From: Verrucomicrobiota bacterium
GTDB taxonomy: Bacteria > Verrucomicrobiota > Verrucomicrobiia > Limisphaerales > UBA9464
Direction: 5' to 3'
Assembly (NCBI GenBank): GCA_947454705.1
Contig: CANGKZ010000008.1
Location: forward strand, 107,963 to 171,962
Length of the DNA: 64,000 nt
Shown: in pieces, positions 17,293 through 28,815 of the stretch
Position numbering within the stretch: position 1 is the first letter of the stretch
Layout: every line of letters begins with the position of its first letter
Translations under genes and position numbers: made by a program
The notes under the pieces: generated by a model
What the model was told of the DNA's origin: nothing
The model's database searches: none
Seen by the model: only the letters and a program-made list of their open reading frames with translations

Positions 17293-17562
17293 TTACACCG
17301 AGGCGACTCCTGCCTCACCTGCGGCGACCGGCCGCAGTGTCGGCTCCCCGGCCAGATTCTTTTCCAGCACCTGAATCTTCAGCTCCGCCTCGGCCAATCG
17401 GGCCTGGCAGACACGCACCAACTTGGTGCCTTCCTCGAAGCGCGCCAACAACTGCTCCAAAGGCAGCTCGTCCGACTCCATCGTTTCCACGACAGATTCG
17501 AGCCTTTTGAGGGCGTCCTCAAAGGACGGATCCTCGGAAGCGGGTTTGGAAGCCTTCGACAC
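17293..17562 (-). CDS. xseB: Exodeoxyribonuclease VII small subunit
   Basis: Small subunit of exonuclease VII, which degrades single-stranded DNA with XseA. The 89 residues match family size. The sequence SFEDALKRLESVVETMESDELPLEQLL, then FEEGTKLVRVCQARLAEAELKIQVL, is the standard two-helix coiled coil of XseB. It lies just upstream of dxs and is probably co-transcribed. xseA is not in the window. Confidence 0.94.
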   Translation of the reverse strand: MSKASKPASEDPSFEDALKRLESVVETMESDELPLEQLLARFEEGTKLVRVCQARLAEAELKIQVLEKNLAGEPTLRPVAAGEAGVASV

Positions 17563-17609
17563 CGGGCGGAACCTAGGAAGAAACGCCTTCCCTTGCCTAG
17601 CGCTTTATT

Positions 17610-18632
17610 TCAACCCGGCAGGCCATCCTTCTCCCGGAACCGTCCGGTCAGGAAGTCGGCAACCACCGTTTCGCTCCAATATTCTCCCGACAAACCGAGT
17701 CCGGAAACAAACCCCACATGCCCTCCCCGGGCCGGTGCCAACAGGTGCACCCACGCGCTCGAATCCGCCGTGCGGGCGGGAAAACAGGCGGGTGCCAAAA
17801 ATGGGTCATCCGCTGCGTTCACGATCAACGTGGGCACCCGAATTTGATGCAGCCGGGGTCCGCAGGAGGACTGGTCCCAGTAGTCCTGGGCATCCCGAAA
17901 TCCATGCAACGGCGCGGTGAAGGCATCATCAAATTGTCGGAACGTGCTCATCCCCTCCAGTGCTTCCAGTCGGAGTTTCCCGGGGAACTGCCGTTCCTTG
18001 GCCCGCATCTTTTCGCCCATGTCCTTGAGGAAGCGCTTCATGTAGAACGCGCAGTCCGGCCCGGTCATGCGCTCCGCCGCCGCTTCCAGATCACATGGCA
18101 CCGACACCCCTGCCCCGCCCCGCACGATCCCTCCCGACGCCCCCAGCTCGGTCAGGTATTTCAGCGTGAGATTCCCTCCCAGACTGAACCCCACCACCGC
18201 AATGGAGCCGAACCGTCCGGTCCGTTCTGCGTGCCGCACCACGGCGGACAGATCCTCGGTCGCACCGCTGTGGTACGAACGAAACAGCCGGTTCGCGACG
18301 CCCGAGCATCCGCGAAAATTCCACGACAGGACGTTCCACCCCCGCCGGTGAAACGCCCGGGCCATGCCGGCCATGTAGGGACGACGCGAGTTTCCCTCCA
18401 GTCCGTGGGCCAAAATCACCAGCCGTCCGGATCCCGGTTTTGCGCCGCGTACCAAATCTGATCCGCCCTCCCACCAGTCGAGATCGAGGAAGTCCCCGTC
18501 CCACAATTCCAACCGTTCGCGCCGCCAGGGAATCGTTTGAACCCGGCGGAACAAGGTCGGCCAGATGGTCTGCCAATGGGGATCGCGCAGCCACGGAGGC
18601 GGATGGAATCCCGGATTTGGTACGACAGGCAC
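17610..18632 (-). CDS. YheT-family alpha/beta hydrolase
   Basis: Predicted cytoplasmic serine hydrolase of 340 residues. It begins with the YheT/AB-hydrolase 4 pattern [20 protein letters not shown]. Next come the oxyanion loop [14 protein letters not shown], the WNFRGCSG segment, and the nucleophile elbow GFSLGGN with Ser near residue 151. The acid is Asp in [10 protein letters not shown] and the base His in RGGHVGF near residue 312, so the triad is complete. Characterised relatives are esterases; the substrate here is unknown. It lies 47 nt upstream of xseB on the same strand and divergently overlaps only intergenic sequence before gcvP. Confidence 0.9.
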   Translation of the reverse strand: MPVVPNPGFHPPPWLRDPHWQTIWPTLFRRVQTIPWRRERLELWDGDFLDLDWWEGGSDLVRGAKPGSGRLVILAHGLEGNSRRPYMAGMARAFHRRGWNVLSWNFRGCSGVANRLFRSYHSGATEDLSAVVRHAERTGRFGSIAVVGFSLGGNLTLKYLTELGASGGIVRGGAGVSVPCDLEAAAERMTGPDCAFYMKRFLKDMGEKMRAKERQFPGKLRLEALEGMSTFRQFDDAFTAPLHGFRDAQDYWDQSSCGPRLHQIRVPTLIVNAADDPFLAPACFPARTADSSAWVHLLAPARGGHVGFVSGLGLSGEYWSETVVADFLTGRFREKDGLPG

Positions 18633-18801
18633 GGCGACTGGCTACCGGCAAAGCGACCCCTGCGTCAATCCGTTCACTTGTCGTACGATTGCAATCGCAC
18701 CCCGTCCCCGGAATGGGGCTGCCGTCAAAGAGCGCTTGCAGCATGAGCTTCTCCCATTACCGTGCGAAGGCCTTGATGGCCCTATTGATCTTCCAGAACC
18801 G

Positions 18802-21675
<2,874 letters not shown>

Positions 21676-21713
21676 GCGGACAACGACACGGCCCGTGCAG
21701 GCCGATTGAATTC

Positions 21714-21758
21714 AAAACGCGTGGTGACTGATCCGTTCAGTCCCACGCGTTTTTGTTT
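21714..21758 (+). terminator. Rho-independent terminator of gcvP
   Basis: Stem AAAACGCGTGG (21714-21724) pairs with CCACGCGTTTT (21742-21752), extended inward by GACTGA/TCAGTC with one bulge, and is followed by a T-rich tail TTTTTGTTTT. Confidence 0.92.
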
Positions 21759-21778
21759 TCACGAACCTGCAGAGAAGA

Positions 21779-22030
21779 ATTTCAACCGCAGATGGACGCA
21801 GATGGGGATCGAGCGAAAATCGCCCCGGCCTTGAGGACAGCAGAAGGACTCCTCTGCCGTCCCTCTGGGACTCGGCGACAAACGCTTCATTCGAACCCAG
21901 GCCTGAAGTCCTGGGCTATTATCTTTCCCAGACATCGAAGGCTCGCAAAAAAGCCTCTGCGCCTCCGCGCCTCTGCGGTTTCTGCTCCCTCCCCCTTCAA
22001 CTCTTCAACATTTCAACTCTTCAACCTCCG
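21779..22030. repeat. Intergenic repeat element, 'AACCGCAGA' type
   Basis: The gap between gcvP and the redoxin gene begins with AACCGCAGATGGACGCAGAT (21784-21803). It ends with GCGCCTCTGCGGTTT (about 21967-21981), whose complement starts AAACCGCAGAGGCGC, so the ends form an imperfect inverted repeat. After it come tandem CAACTCTTCAAC units (about 22001-22024). The left end is nearly the same as the arms of the element at 32388-32492. I see no transposase frame inside; it looks like a non-autonomous or structural repeat. Confidence 0.6.
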
Positions 22031-22038
22031 CCGCCCTG

Positions 22039-23169
22039 TCACTTCATCCCAGCCCACGGCGTGATGGCATTCAGCGCGGGAACGATCTGGCGGCGCAGTT
22101 CCAGGAAGTCGATTTCACCGGTGTGGCGGTAGATCACCTTGCCTCCCGGGGCGACCAGGATCGTGTGGGGCAGCGCTCCCTTCCACTCGGGATCGAGCGC
22201 TTCCATCAGCTTGTCCTTGTCGCCGTCGGCAAAGAGCAGGTTGCGATTCGAGGCGTGGTGTTTGGTCAGAAACTTGGCCACGGCCGGTTGCTCATCCGGG
22301 AACTGCGCGGACACCGTCACGAGCTCGAAGTCGCGATGGCGAAACCGCAACTGGGTCTCAATCAGCTCATCGAATTCCGACACACAGGGGCCGCACCAGG
22401 TGGCCCACACATTGATCAGGCGTACCTTTCCTGAGTCGGCATTTTCGCGCAGGGCCTTCAGCGCGGCGGCATCGGCGGTCTTCACCGACACCGGTTCCTT
22501 CGCCACCTTCTCGCGCCAGGCCACGTTGCCCGCCGCCTTGTCGCCCCACTTGGTGGAGCAACCGAAGACGCGCGTCTCGGCGACCGGCGGTTTGCGTCCC
22601 GCGAGCAGCGCATCGATCGCCACGCGGGTGTCGCGGGTCTTCACGTTCGCCTCGCGTTCTGAATCGTCAATTCGACCCGAGAACTCGAGCTTGCGGTCCG
22701 GTCCGAAGATAAACACATGCGGAGTGGCCGCGGGTCCGAGCTTCAGGGAGAACGCTTCGGTTTCGCCGTCGAACAGGTACGGAAAATTGAACCCGCGCTC
22801 GCGCGCGCGAAGTTTCATGTCGTCCAGGTCATCGCCCAGATCGGTGTATCCCAACTCATCGAGACGAACCGCGGCGGGGCTGTTGGGCGACACGGCCACG
22901 ATGGCCACGCCTCGATTTTGGTAATCCTTCGCGAGCGCCTTGATCCGCTCCTCGTACGCCTGCGCCGTGGGACAGTGGTTGCAGGTGAAAATGATCGCGA
23001 GGACCTTGGCTCCGGCGTACTCGCTCGACTTGTGGTTTTTTCCATCCACGCCGGGCAGATCAAATTCGGGCAGGGGCGATCCGATCGGCAGCGAGGGATG
23101 AGTGTTTCCCTCCGCGCCAAAGGCACGCAGGCACACGCCAAGGATCAATCCAAGCAGCAGGGGTTTCAC
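22039..23169 (-). CDS. Two-domain redoxin (thioredoxin-like) protein
   Basis: Exported protein of about 376 residues with two thioredoxin folds. A signal peptide (VKPLLLGLILGVCLRAFGAEG) supports the GTG start at 23169, although the frame is open to 23217. Domain 1 (about 30-170) is AhpC/TSA-like with CNHCP near residue 61. Domain 2 (about 230-376) is TlpA/ResA-like with WATWCGPC near residue 258 and a cis-Pro region (LPHTILVAPGGKVIYRHTG). Both contain CxxC centres, so it probably handles periplasmic disulphides or thiol reduction. The partner is not evident. Confidence 0.87.
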   Translation of the reverse strand: MKPLLLGLILGVCLRAFGAEGNTHPSLPIGSPLPEFDLPGVDGKNHKSSEYAGAKVLAIIFTCNHCPTAQAYEERIKALAKDYQNRGVAIVAVSPNSPAAVRLDELGYTDLGDDLDDMKLRARERGFNFPYLFDGETEAFSLKLGPAATPHVFIFGPDRKLEFSGRIDDSEREANVKTRDTRVAIDALLAGRKPPVAETRVFGCSTKWGDKAAGNVAWREKVAKEPVSVKTADAAALKALRENADSGKVRLINVWATWCGPCVSEFDELIETQLRFRHRDFELVTVSAQFPDEQPAVAKFLTKHHASNRNLLFADGDKDKLMEALDPEWKGALPHTILVAPGGKVIYRHTGEIDFLELRRQIVPALNAITPWAGMK

Positions 23170-23318
23170 GCGGGCACAATGCTCAGGCCGGTTTCCCGTC
23201 GGCAACCGGATTATCACGAGCCCAGTCGGGACCCCCGGGGTAAAACGATTTCCACCCGGCCGGGGATTTCCGCTTCGGCCCCATCGGGTCCAGTGCTACG
23301 TTTTTTCAAATCCTTCGC

Positions 23319-26300
23319 ATGGCTCAACGGCGTTTCCTCCCCAGCTTTGCACGCTCCGCGTTCGTGCTGCTCCTGATCGTTTCGGGCGTCATCCAACCCG
23401 GCGGGCTGGATCGCTTGATGGCGCTGCCGCCGACCGCCGCTCCGTTGCCGATCCGACTGACCCAGCCACCAGTCGAACCGCCCGGCCCCTCCTCGCGTCG
23501 ATCCGGCGTCACGGTCAGCGAGATCCATTATCATCCCGCTCCCCGGACCGATGGCCGCGTCGTCGAGTTCATCGAAGTCTACAACTCGATGCCCTGGTTC
23601 GAGGAATTGGGCGGATGGAAGATTTCCGGTTCGGTGGACTTCACCTTCCCTGACGGATTCGTCCTGCCCTCGCAGGGATACGTCACCATCGCGGCATCGC
23701 CGGCCGACCTCGTGACCGTCACTGGTGCGACCAACGTCCTCGGCCCCTATTCCGGATCGCTGCCCCATTCCTCGGGTTCGCTGAAGCTTCGTCATCGAAC
23801 CGGCGCCGTCTTCGGCGAATACACGTACGCCGACCGTGCCCCGTGGCCCGCTTCTGCGGATGGCTACGGTCCCTCCCTGGTCCTCGCGCGACCGAGCATC
23901 GGCTCGCTGAATCCGGGAGCGTGGGAGCCAAGCCGCTTCTCCGGAGGTTCCCCTTCCCGTCCCGAGCCGACCAATGCCGCAGCGCTCCCGCCGGTACGCA
24001 TCAATGAACTGCTTGCGCCCTTGCCCAACGGCGAAGGCGACGCGGGGTTTGTGGAGTTGATCAACCTATCCGATGCGACGGTGACTCTGGCAGGGATGAC
24101 GCTGTCGGATGTCTCCACCGCGGATCGCTACGTCGTCCCCAAAGGCATCACGCTTTCAGCCGGAGCCCGGCGAACGTTCACCGCCTCACAACTGGGATTC
24201 AGTCCGTCCTATCAGGGCGGAACATTGTGCCTGCGGGACTCCGCCGGCGGTGCGGTGGTGGATCTCGTTCGTTATGGACCGCTGGAACCCGGGATCGCTT
24301 GGGGACGAATTCCCGATGGTGGCCCGCGCTTTGGCCGGCTCGCTGTGGCAACTCCAGGCATCGCCAACGCCAATGCCCTCGAGTCGCCGGTGATCTTCAA
24401 CGAAGTGATGTACCACCCGCCTGGCAGCAATCCGGACGACGAATTCATCGAGCTGCACAACCCGGGCAGCACTGAGGTGGATCTCTCCGGATGGAAGGTC
24501 GGTGGCGGAATCTCCGCGACCCTGCCCGCGGGAACTCGTCTGGTCGCGGGCGGCTATGGAGTCCTCACTCGCAACGCGGAGCGTCTGCTGGCGATTCACC
24601 CCAAGCTCAACGCATCGGCCATCCTCGGCACGTTCACCGGCGGATTGTCCAATTCCGGAGAATCGCTCGAACTGCTCAAGCCCGTGTCGGTGATCGAACC
24701 CGGAACCAACACCTCGGGAACCATCTTCACCACCAACCAGGTCCTCGTGCAGGTGGAGGAGTTCACCTACGGCACCGGCGGACGCTGGGGCAAGTGGAGC
24801 GACGGCGGAGGCAGCAGCCTCGAATTGATCCATCCGCGGAATGACCGCCACGAAGCCGCGTCGTGGGCCGACAGCGATGAAACCCACAAGTCCGACTGGG
24901 TCACCGTCGAAAGCACGGGCAACCTCGACAACGGGGCCTCCGATGCGCCCACCGGCCTCGAACTCCTGCTCTACGGCCCGGGCGAATGCCTCTTGGACCA
25001 AATCGATGTCATCTCTGTCAGCAACACCAATCTGATCGCCAATCCAGGGTTCGAATCGGGCACCAACACCTGGGCCTTCCAGGGAAACCACGGCGCCACC
25101 AGCCTGGAGGAGGGTGAGGGATTTCAGAGCCCGCGTTCGCTTCACGTGCGGGCTTCCGGAGCCGGCACCACCGGACCCAACCGGGTTCGCACCGCCTTCA
25201 GCGTGCGACCCACTACCGGAAAAACCGGAACGATCCGCGCGAAGGCCCGCTGGTTGAAGGGATCCCCCAACCTTTTGCTCCGCCTGCACGGCAACTGGCT
25301 CGACGCTTCGACCAACATTCTGGCCACGCGCGATTTCGGCACCCCCGGCGCACCGAATTCACGGCGAGTACCAGATCCGGTACCTTCGATTTCCGGGGTT
25401 CGACACGACCCCATCCTTCCCACCCCCTCGCAAGCCGTGCGCGTGGTGGCGCATGCCGGATCGGCCAATGGACTCAACCGTCTCTCCCTCTTCTGGCGCG
25501 TGGATCCCACCGGCGCGACCAACGAAGTGGTGATGAGCCATCACGGCGGTGGCGTGTATTCCGGTGTGATTCCCGGACAGACCAACGGGGCGATGGTGGC
25601 GTATCGCATTGAGGCCACCGATGCCGGCCCGGCCGGAGCCGCCGCGTCCTTTCCCTCCGATGCCCCGGTTCGTGAGTGCCTCATTCGCTGGGGCGACACC
25701 CACGTGACCGGAGCCCTGGGCGGGTATCACGTGTGGATGACCCAGGCCACGTTCAACCGTTGGTCCAAGCGCGAGAAACTCAGCAATGATCCACTCGATG
25801 TCACCGTCGCCTATGGCAACAGCCGCGTGATCTACAACGCCGGCGGCCAATACAGCGGCAGTCCCTACCACGCGCCGAGCTACTCGACACCCAACTCCGC
25901 CAACTGCGATTACCTGCTCAGCTACCCGGCGGATGACTCCCTCCTCGGCGAACAGGAAATGGAACTGCTGCAGCCGGGCAACGGCGGCGGCGACGCCACC
26001 TGCCAGGGGGAACAACACGCCTACTGGCTGGCCGAGCAATTGGGAATCCCCGCCTGCCACCGTCGTCCCATCCTGCTTTACGTGAATGGCGTTCGACGCG
26101 GCATCGTGTACGACGACGCCCAGCAGCCCGGCCGGGAAATGGCCGCGCAATGGTTCCCCGACGATCCCGACGGCGAGGTCCACAAGATCCAGCTCTGGTT
26201 CGAATTCGATGCCACCGGATCCTCGTTCAACAACGTCGGCGCAAACCTCGCGCGTTACACCACGACCGGCGGGGTGAAGAAAACGGCGCGCTACCGCTGG

Positions 26301-28775
26301 ACCTGGCCGCTTCGCGCGTTCGGCGAGGATCCCAACAACTACACCAATCTCTTCCGCCTGGTGGACGCCGTGAACACCTCGGCCACCGGCGATCCCTACA
26401 CGCGCACGCTTCTGCACGCGACCGATGTGGACAACTGGTTCCGCACCCACGTGGTGGAACACCTGGTCGGAAACAACGACAGCTACAGCTACGGCGGCGG
26501 ACAAAACATGTACGCCTACAAGCCGCAGTTCGGGCCGTGGAAGCTGATGATCTGGGACATCGACTTCGCCTTCTCCTCGGCCGATGCACGCAGCCAGATG
26601 GACAACATTGGCGGACGCGAAATCGGACCCGTCAACACGCACCCACCCTTTACCCGCATTTACTGGCAGGCGATTCAGGACGCCGCCAACGGGCCGCTGC
26701 GTGCCGATCGCAGCAATCCGATCATCGATGCCCGCTACAACGGAATACGCACCAACGGCGCCACCACCATCAGCTCCGGATCGAACATCAAGAGTTTCAT
26801 CGCGAACCGGCGTTCGTACCTGCTCGGCCTCCTGACCAACAAAGCCGCGCCCCTGTCGTTCGTCATCAATGGCGGAACCGATTTCACCGCCACGGTCAGC
26901 CCGTTGACGTTGAGTGGCACCGCTCCGCTTGAGGCCCGCAAGATTCTCCTCAACGGATCTCCGATCGAAGTTACCTGGACCACTCTCACCAATTGGACCT
27001 ATCGCGTGGGACTCAAGCCCGGGACGAACAGCTTCGTCCTCGCCGGACTCGATGCCTCGGGGAACGCACTCACCAACCATCCAGCCAGCCTGAACATCCG
27101 GTTCGATGGTGCGATTGCCGACCCAACCGGCCTTGTCGCCATCAACGAAATCCTGCCCGTTCCATCGGTCCCCGGAACCGGATTCATTGAACTCGCCAAC
27201 CGTTCGCCGTTCCCGGTCGATCTCACCGGATGGCGGCTCGACGGCGTCGGGTTCACCTTCCCCCCGGGCAGCATCATCAACGGCGGTGGATTCGGCGTGC
27301 TGGTCGAGGACCCATTCCAATTCGCCGATCTGTTCTCACCCTTGATCGCCCCGCTGGGCGTCTATCCCGGCCGCTTGAGTCCCAAAGGTGAAACCCTGCG
27401 GCTCGTCGCCCCGGGCGCGCCGCCACTCGCAGACGTGGTGGTCGATACGTTGACCTACGGCACCTCGTTCCCCTGGCCTGATCAGCTCGCGCTCGGCGCA
27501 TCGCTTCAACGCACGACCATCAAGCCGGATCACAACCGCGTCGCGGGCTGGAACGCGGTCGACCTCACTGCCGGCTCGAGTCCGGCATCGCTGGCCAGCC
27601 CCGCGCAGGCCAACACGCTGACCCCGCTTGCCACCTCGTGGCCCAACCTGCGAATCAACGAACTCCTCGTGATCAACCAGACCGGCGCCACCGACTCCAC
27701 GGGACAGCGCGGCGCGTGGTTGGAGATGTTCAACGACGGCCCGGGCACGGTCACCCTGACCAATCTCTTTCTCTCCATCGATCCGACCCAGTTGCTGCAG
27801 TGGCGATTCCCGCTCGCCGCCAAGATTGCTCCCGGCGGTTTTCTCCAGGTGTGGCTCGATCAGCGCTCCACGATTTCCACCGCCACCGAACCCCATGCGA
27901 ACTTCAAGCCCGAGGCCTCGGGGGGAACGATCTACCTGTCGCAGGTCTCCAATGGCCGCGCAGTGGTGCTCGATTACCTCACCTACGGCCCGGCCACGCG
28001 CGACGTCGCCATCGGGAGTCTTCCGGATGGATCACCGGAGAACCGCCTCCTCCTCACCCGCCCCACCCCGAATGCGTCGAACTCCGGCACCGCCTCGCCG
28101 CTCCGGGTTCGGATCAATGAATGGATGGCTCGCAATGATTCCACGATTCGCGATCCCGCCGACGGGGCCTACAACGACTGGTTCGAACTCGTGAATCTCG
28201 GAACCGACCCGGCACAGCTCGGCGGATGCTTCCTTTCCACGTCCACCAACGACTGGCAGCAATTCCTGATTCCCGCCGGCTTCAGCATTCCCGCCGGCGG
28301 ACGCCTCCTCGTCTGGGCCGACAAAAAACCCGGCGCCAACACCGGGCTCGACGCCCTCCACACCAGCTTCAAGCTTTCTGCCTCCGGCGGAAACCTGGGC
28401 CTTTATGCGCCCAATGGAGTGGCAATCGACCTGATCCATTACGGCCCGCAGATCGCCGATGTCAGCGAAGGTCGCGTGCCCGAGGGAGGCGACACCATCC
28501 TCGCGCTCCCGAGCGCGAGCCCGGGCTCCGTGAACCAGCCGCCCGCACCGGTGGTGTTCGCCATCCAGGTGGATCGAGAGTTCGCCACGGTGTCGTGGTC
28601 GACTATTCCAGGATTGGTCTATCAACTGGAAGGAGCCCCGGACCTTACAGGGCAGCGTTGGTCAGCCGTGGGAACACCGCAGACCGCCGGGGGAAGTACG
28701 CTGACCGCCATCGAGCCGCTCCGCGTCGGGGACGCCAACGGCGCCCGATTCTACCGCGTTCGCATCGCTCCGTAG
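23319..28775 (+). CDS. Giant exoprotein with lamin-tail (LTD) domains and a CotH kinase-like domain
   Basis: Secreted protein of 1,818 residues with a hydrophobic N-terminal export segment (about 10-28). Six lamin-tail-like units are recognisable by their openings: VTVSEIHYHP (about 64), VRINELLAPLP (228), VIFNEVMYHPPGSNPDDEFIELHN (361), VAINEILPVP (1270), LRINELLVIN (1440) and VRINEWMARND (1597). Between units 3 and 4 sits a CotH domain (about 800-1160) with QYSGSPYH, HVVEHLVGNNDSY and PWKLMIWDIDFAF, the last fitting the CotH metal-binding Asp motif. The C-terminus (GLVYQLEGAPDLTGQRWSAV...ARFYRVRIAP) is a small beta domain common at the ends of secreted proteins in this phylum. Role unknown; CotH kinases phosphorylate proteins in Bacillus spores. 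Confidence 0.88.
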   Translation: MAQRRFLPSFARSAFVLLLIVSGVIQPGGLDRLMALPPTAAPLPIRLTQPPVEPPGPSSRRSGVTVSEIHYHPAPRTDGRVVEFIEVYNSMPWFEELGGWKISGSVDFTFPDGFVLPSQGYVTIAASPADLVTVTGATNVLGPYSGSLPHSSGSLKLRHRTGAVFGEYTYADRAPWPASADGYGPSLVLARPSIGSLNPGAWEPSRFSGGSPSRPEPTNAAALPPVRINELLAPLPNGEGDAGFVELINLSDATVTLAGMTLSDVSTADRYVVPKGITLSAGARRTFTASQLGFSPSYQGGTLCLRDSAGGAVVDLVRYGPLEPGIAWGRIPDGGPRFGRLAVATPGIANANALESPVIFNEVMYHPPGSNPDDEFIELHNPGSTEVDLSGWKVGGGISATLPAGTRLVAGGYGVLTRNAERLLAIHPKLNASAILGTFTGGLSNSGESLELLKPVSVIEPGTNTSGTIFTTNQVLVQVEEFTYGTGGRWGKWSDGGGSSLELIHPRNDRHEAASWADSDETHKSDWVTVESTGNLDNGASDAPTGLELLLYGPGECLLDQIDVISVSNTNLIANPGFESGTNTWAFQGNHGATSLEEGEGFQSPRSLHVRASGAGTTGPNRVRTAFSVRPTTGKTGTIRAKARWLKGSPNLLLRLHGNWLDASTNILATRDFGTPGAPNSRRVPDPVPSISGVRHDPILPTPSQAVRVVAHAGSANGLNRLSLFWRVDPTGATNEVVMSHHGGGVYSGVIPGQTNGAMVAYRIEATDAGPAGAAASFPSDAPVRECLIRWGDTHVTGALGGYHVWMTQATFNRWSKREKLSNDPLDVTVAYGNSRVIYNAGGQYSGSPYHAPSYSTPNSANCDYLLSYPADDSLLGEQEMELLQPGNGGGDATCQGEQHAYWLAEQLGIPACHRRPILLYVNGVRRGIVYDDAQQPGREMAAQWFPDDPDGEVHKIQLWFEFDATGSSFNNVGANLARYTTTGGVKKTARYRWTWPLRAFGEDPNNYTNLFRLVDAVNTSATGDPYTRTLLHATDVDNWFRTHVVEHLVGNNDSYSYGGGQNMYAYKPQFGPWKLMIWDIDFAFSSADARSQMDNIGGREIGPVNTHPPFTRIYWQAIQDAANGPLRADRSNPIIDARYNGIRTNGATTISSGSNIKSFIANRRSYLLGLLTNKAAPLSFVINGGTDFTATVSPLTLSGTAPLEARKILLNGSPIEVTWTTLTNWTYRVGLKPGTNSFVLAGLDASGNALTNHPASLNIRFDGAIADPTGLVAINEILPVPSVPGTGFIELANRSPFPVDLTGWRLDGVGFTFPPGSIINGGGFGVLVEDPFQFADLFSPLIAPLGVYPGRLSPKGETLRLVAPGAPPLADVVVDTLTYGTSFPWPDQLALGASLQRTTIKPDHNRVAGWNAVDLTAGSSPASLASPAQANTLTPLATSWPNLRINELLVINQTGATDSTGQRGAWLEMFNDGPGTVTLTNLFLSIDPTQLLQWRFPLAAKIAPGGFLQVWLDQRSTISTATEPHANFKPEASGGTIYLSQVSNGRAVVLDYLTYGPATRDVAIGSLPDGSPENRLLLTRPTPNASNSGTASPLRVRINEWMARNDSTIRDPADGAYNDWFELVNLGTDPAQLGGCFLSTSTNDWQQFLIPAGFSIPAGGRLLVWADKKPGANTGLDALHTSFKLSASGGNLGLYAPNGVAIDLIHYGPQIADVSEGRVPEGGDTILALPSASPGSVNQPPAPVVFAIQVDREFATVSWSTIPGLVYQLEGAPDLTGQRWSAVGTPQTAGGSTLTAIEPLRVGDANGARFYRVRIAP

Positions 28776-28815
28776 GCCCGACGGGAAAGCCCAGGCCGGC
28801 CGGCGAAACGCCCTA

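Noticed and set aside
25359..27320. 653-codon minus-strand frame inside the LTD/CotH gene
   Set aside because: No signal or motif; the plus frame has continuous LTD and CotH homology here.
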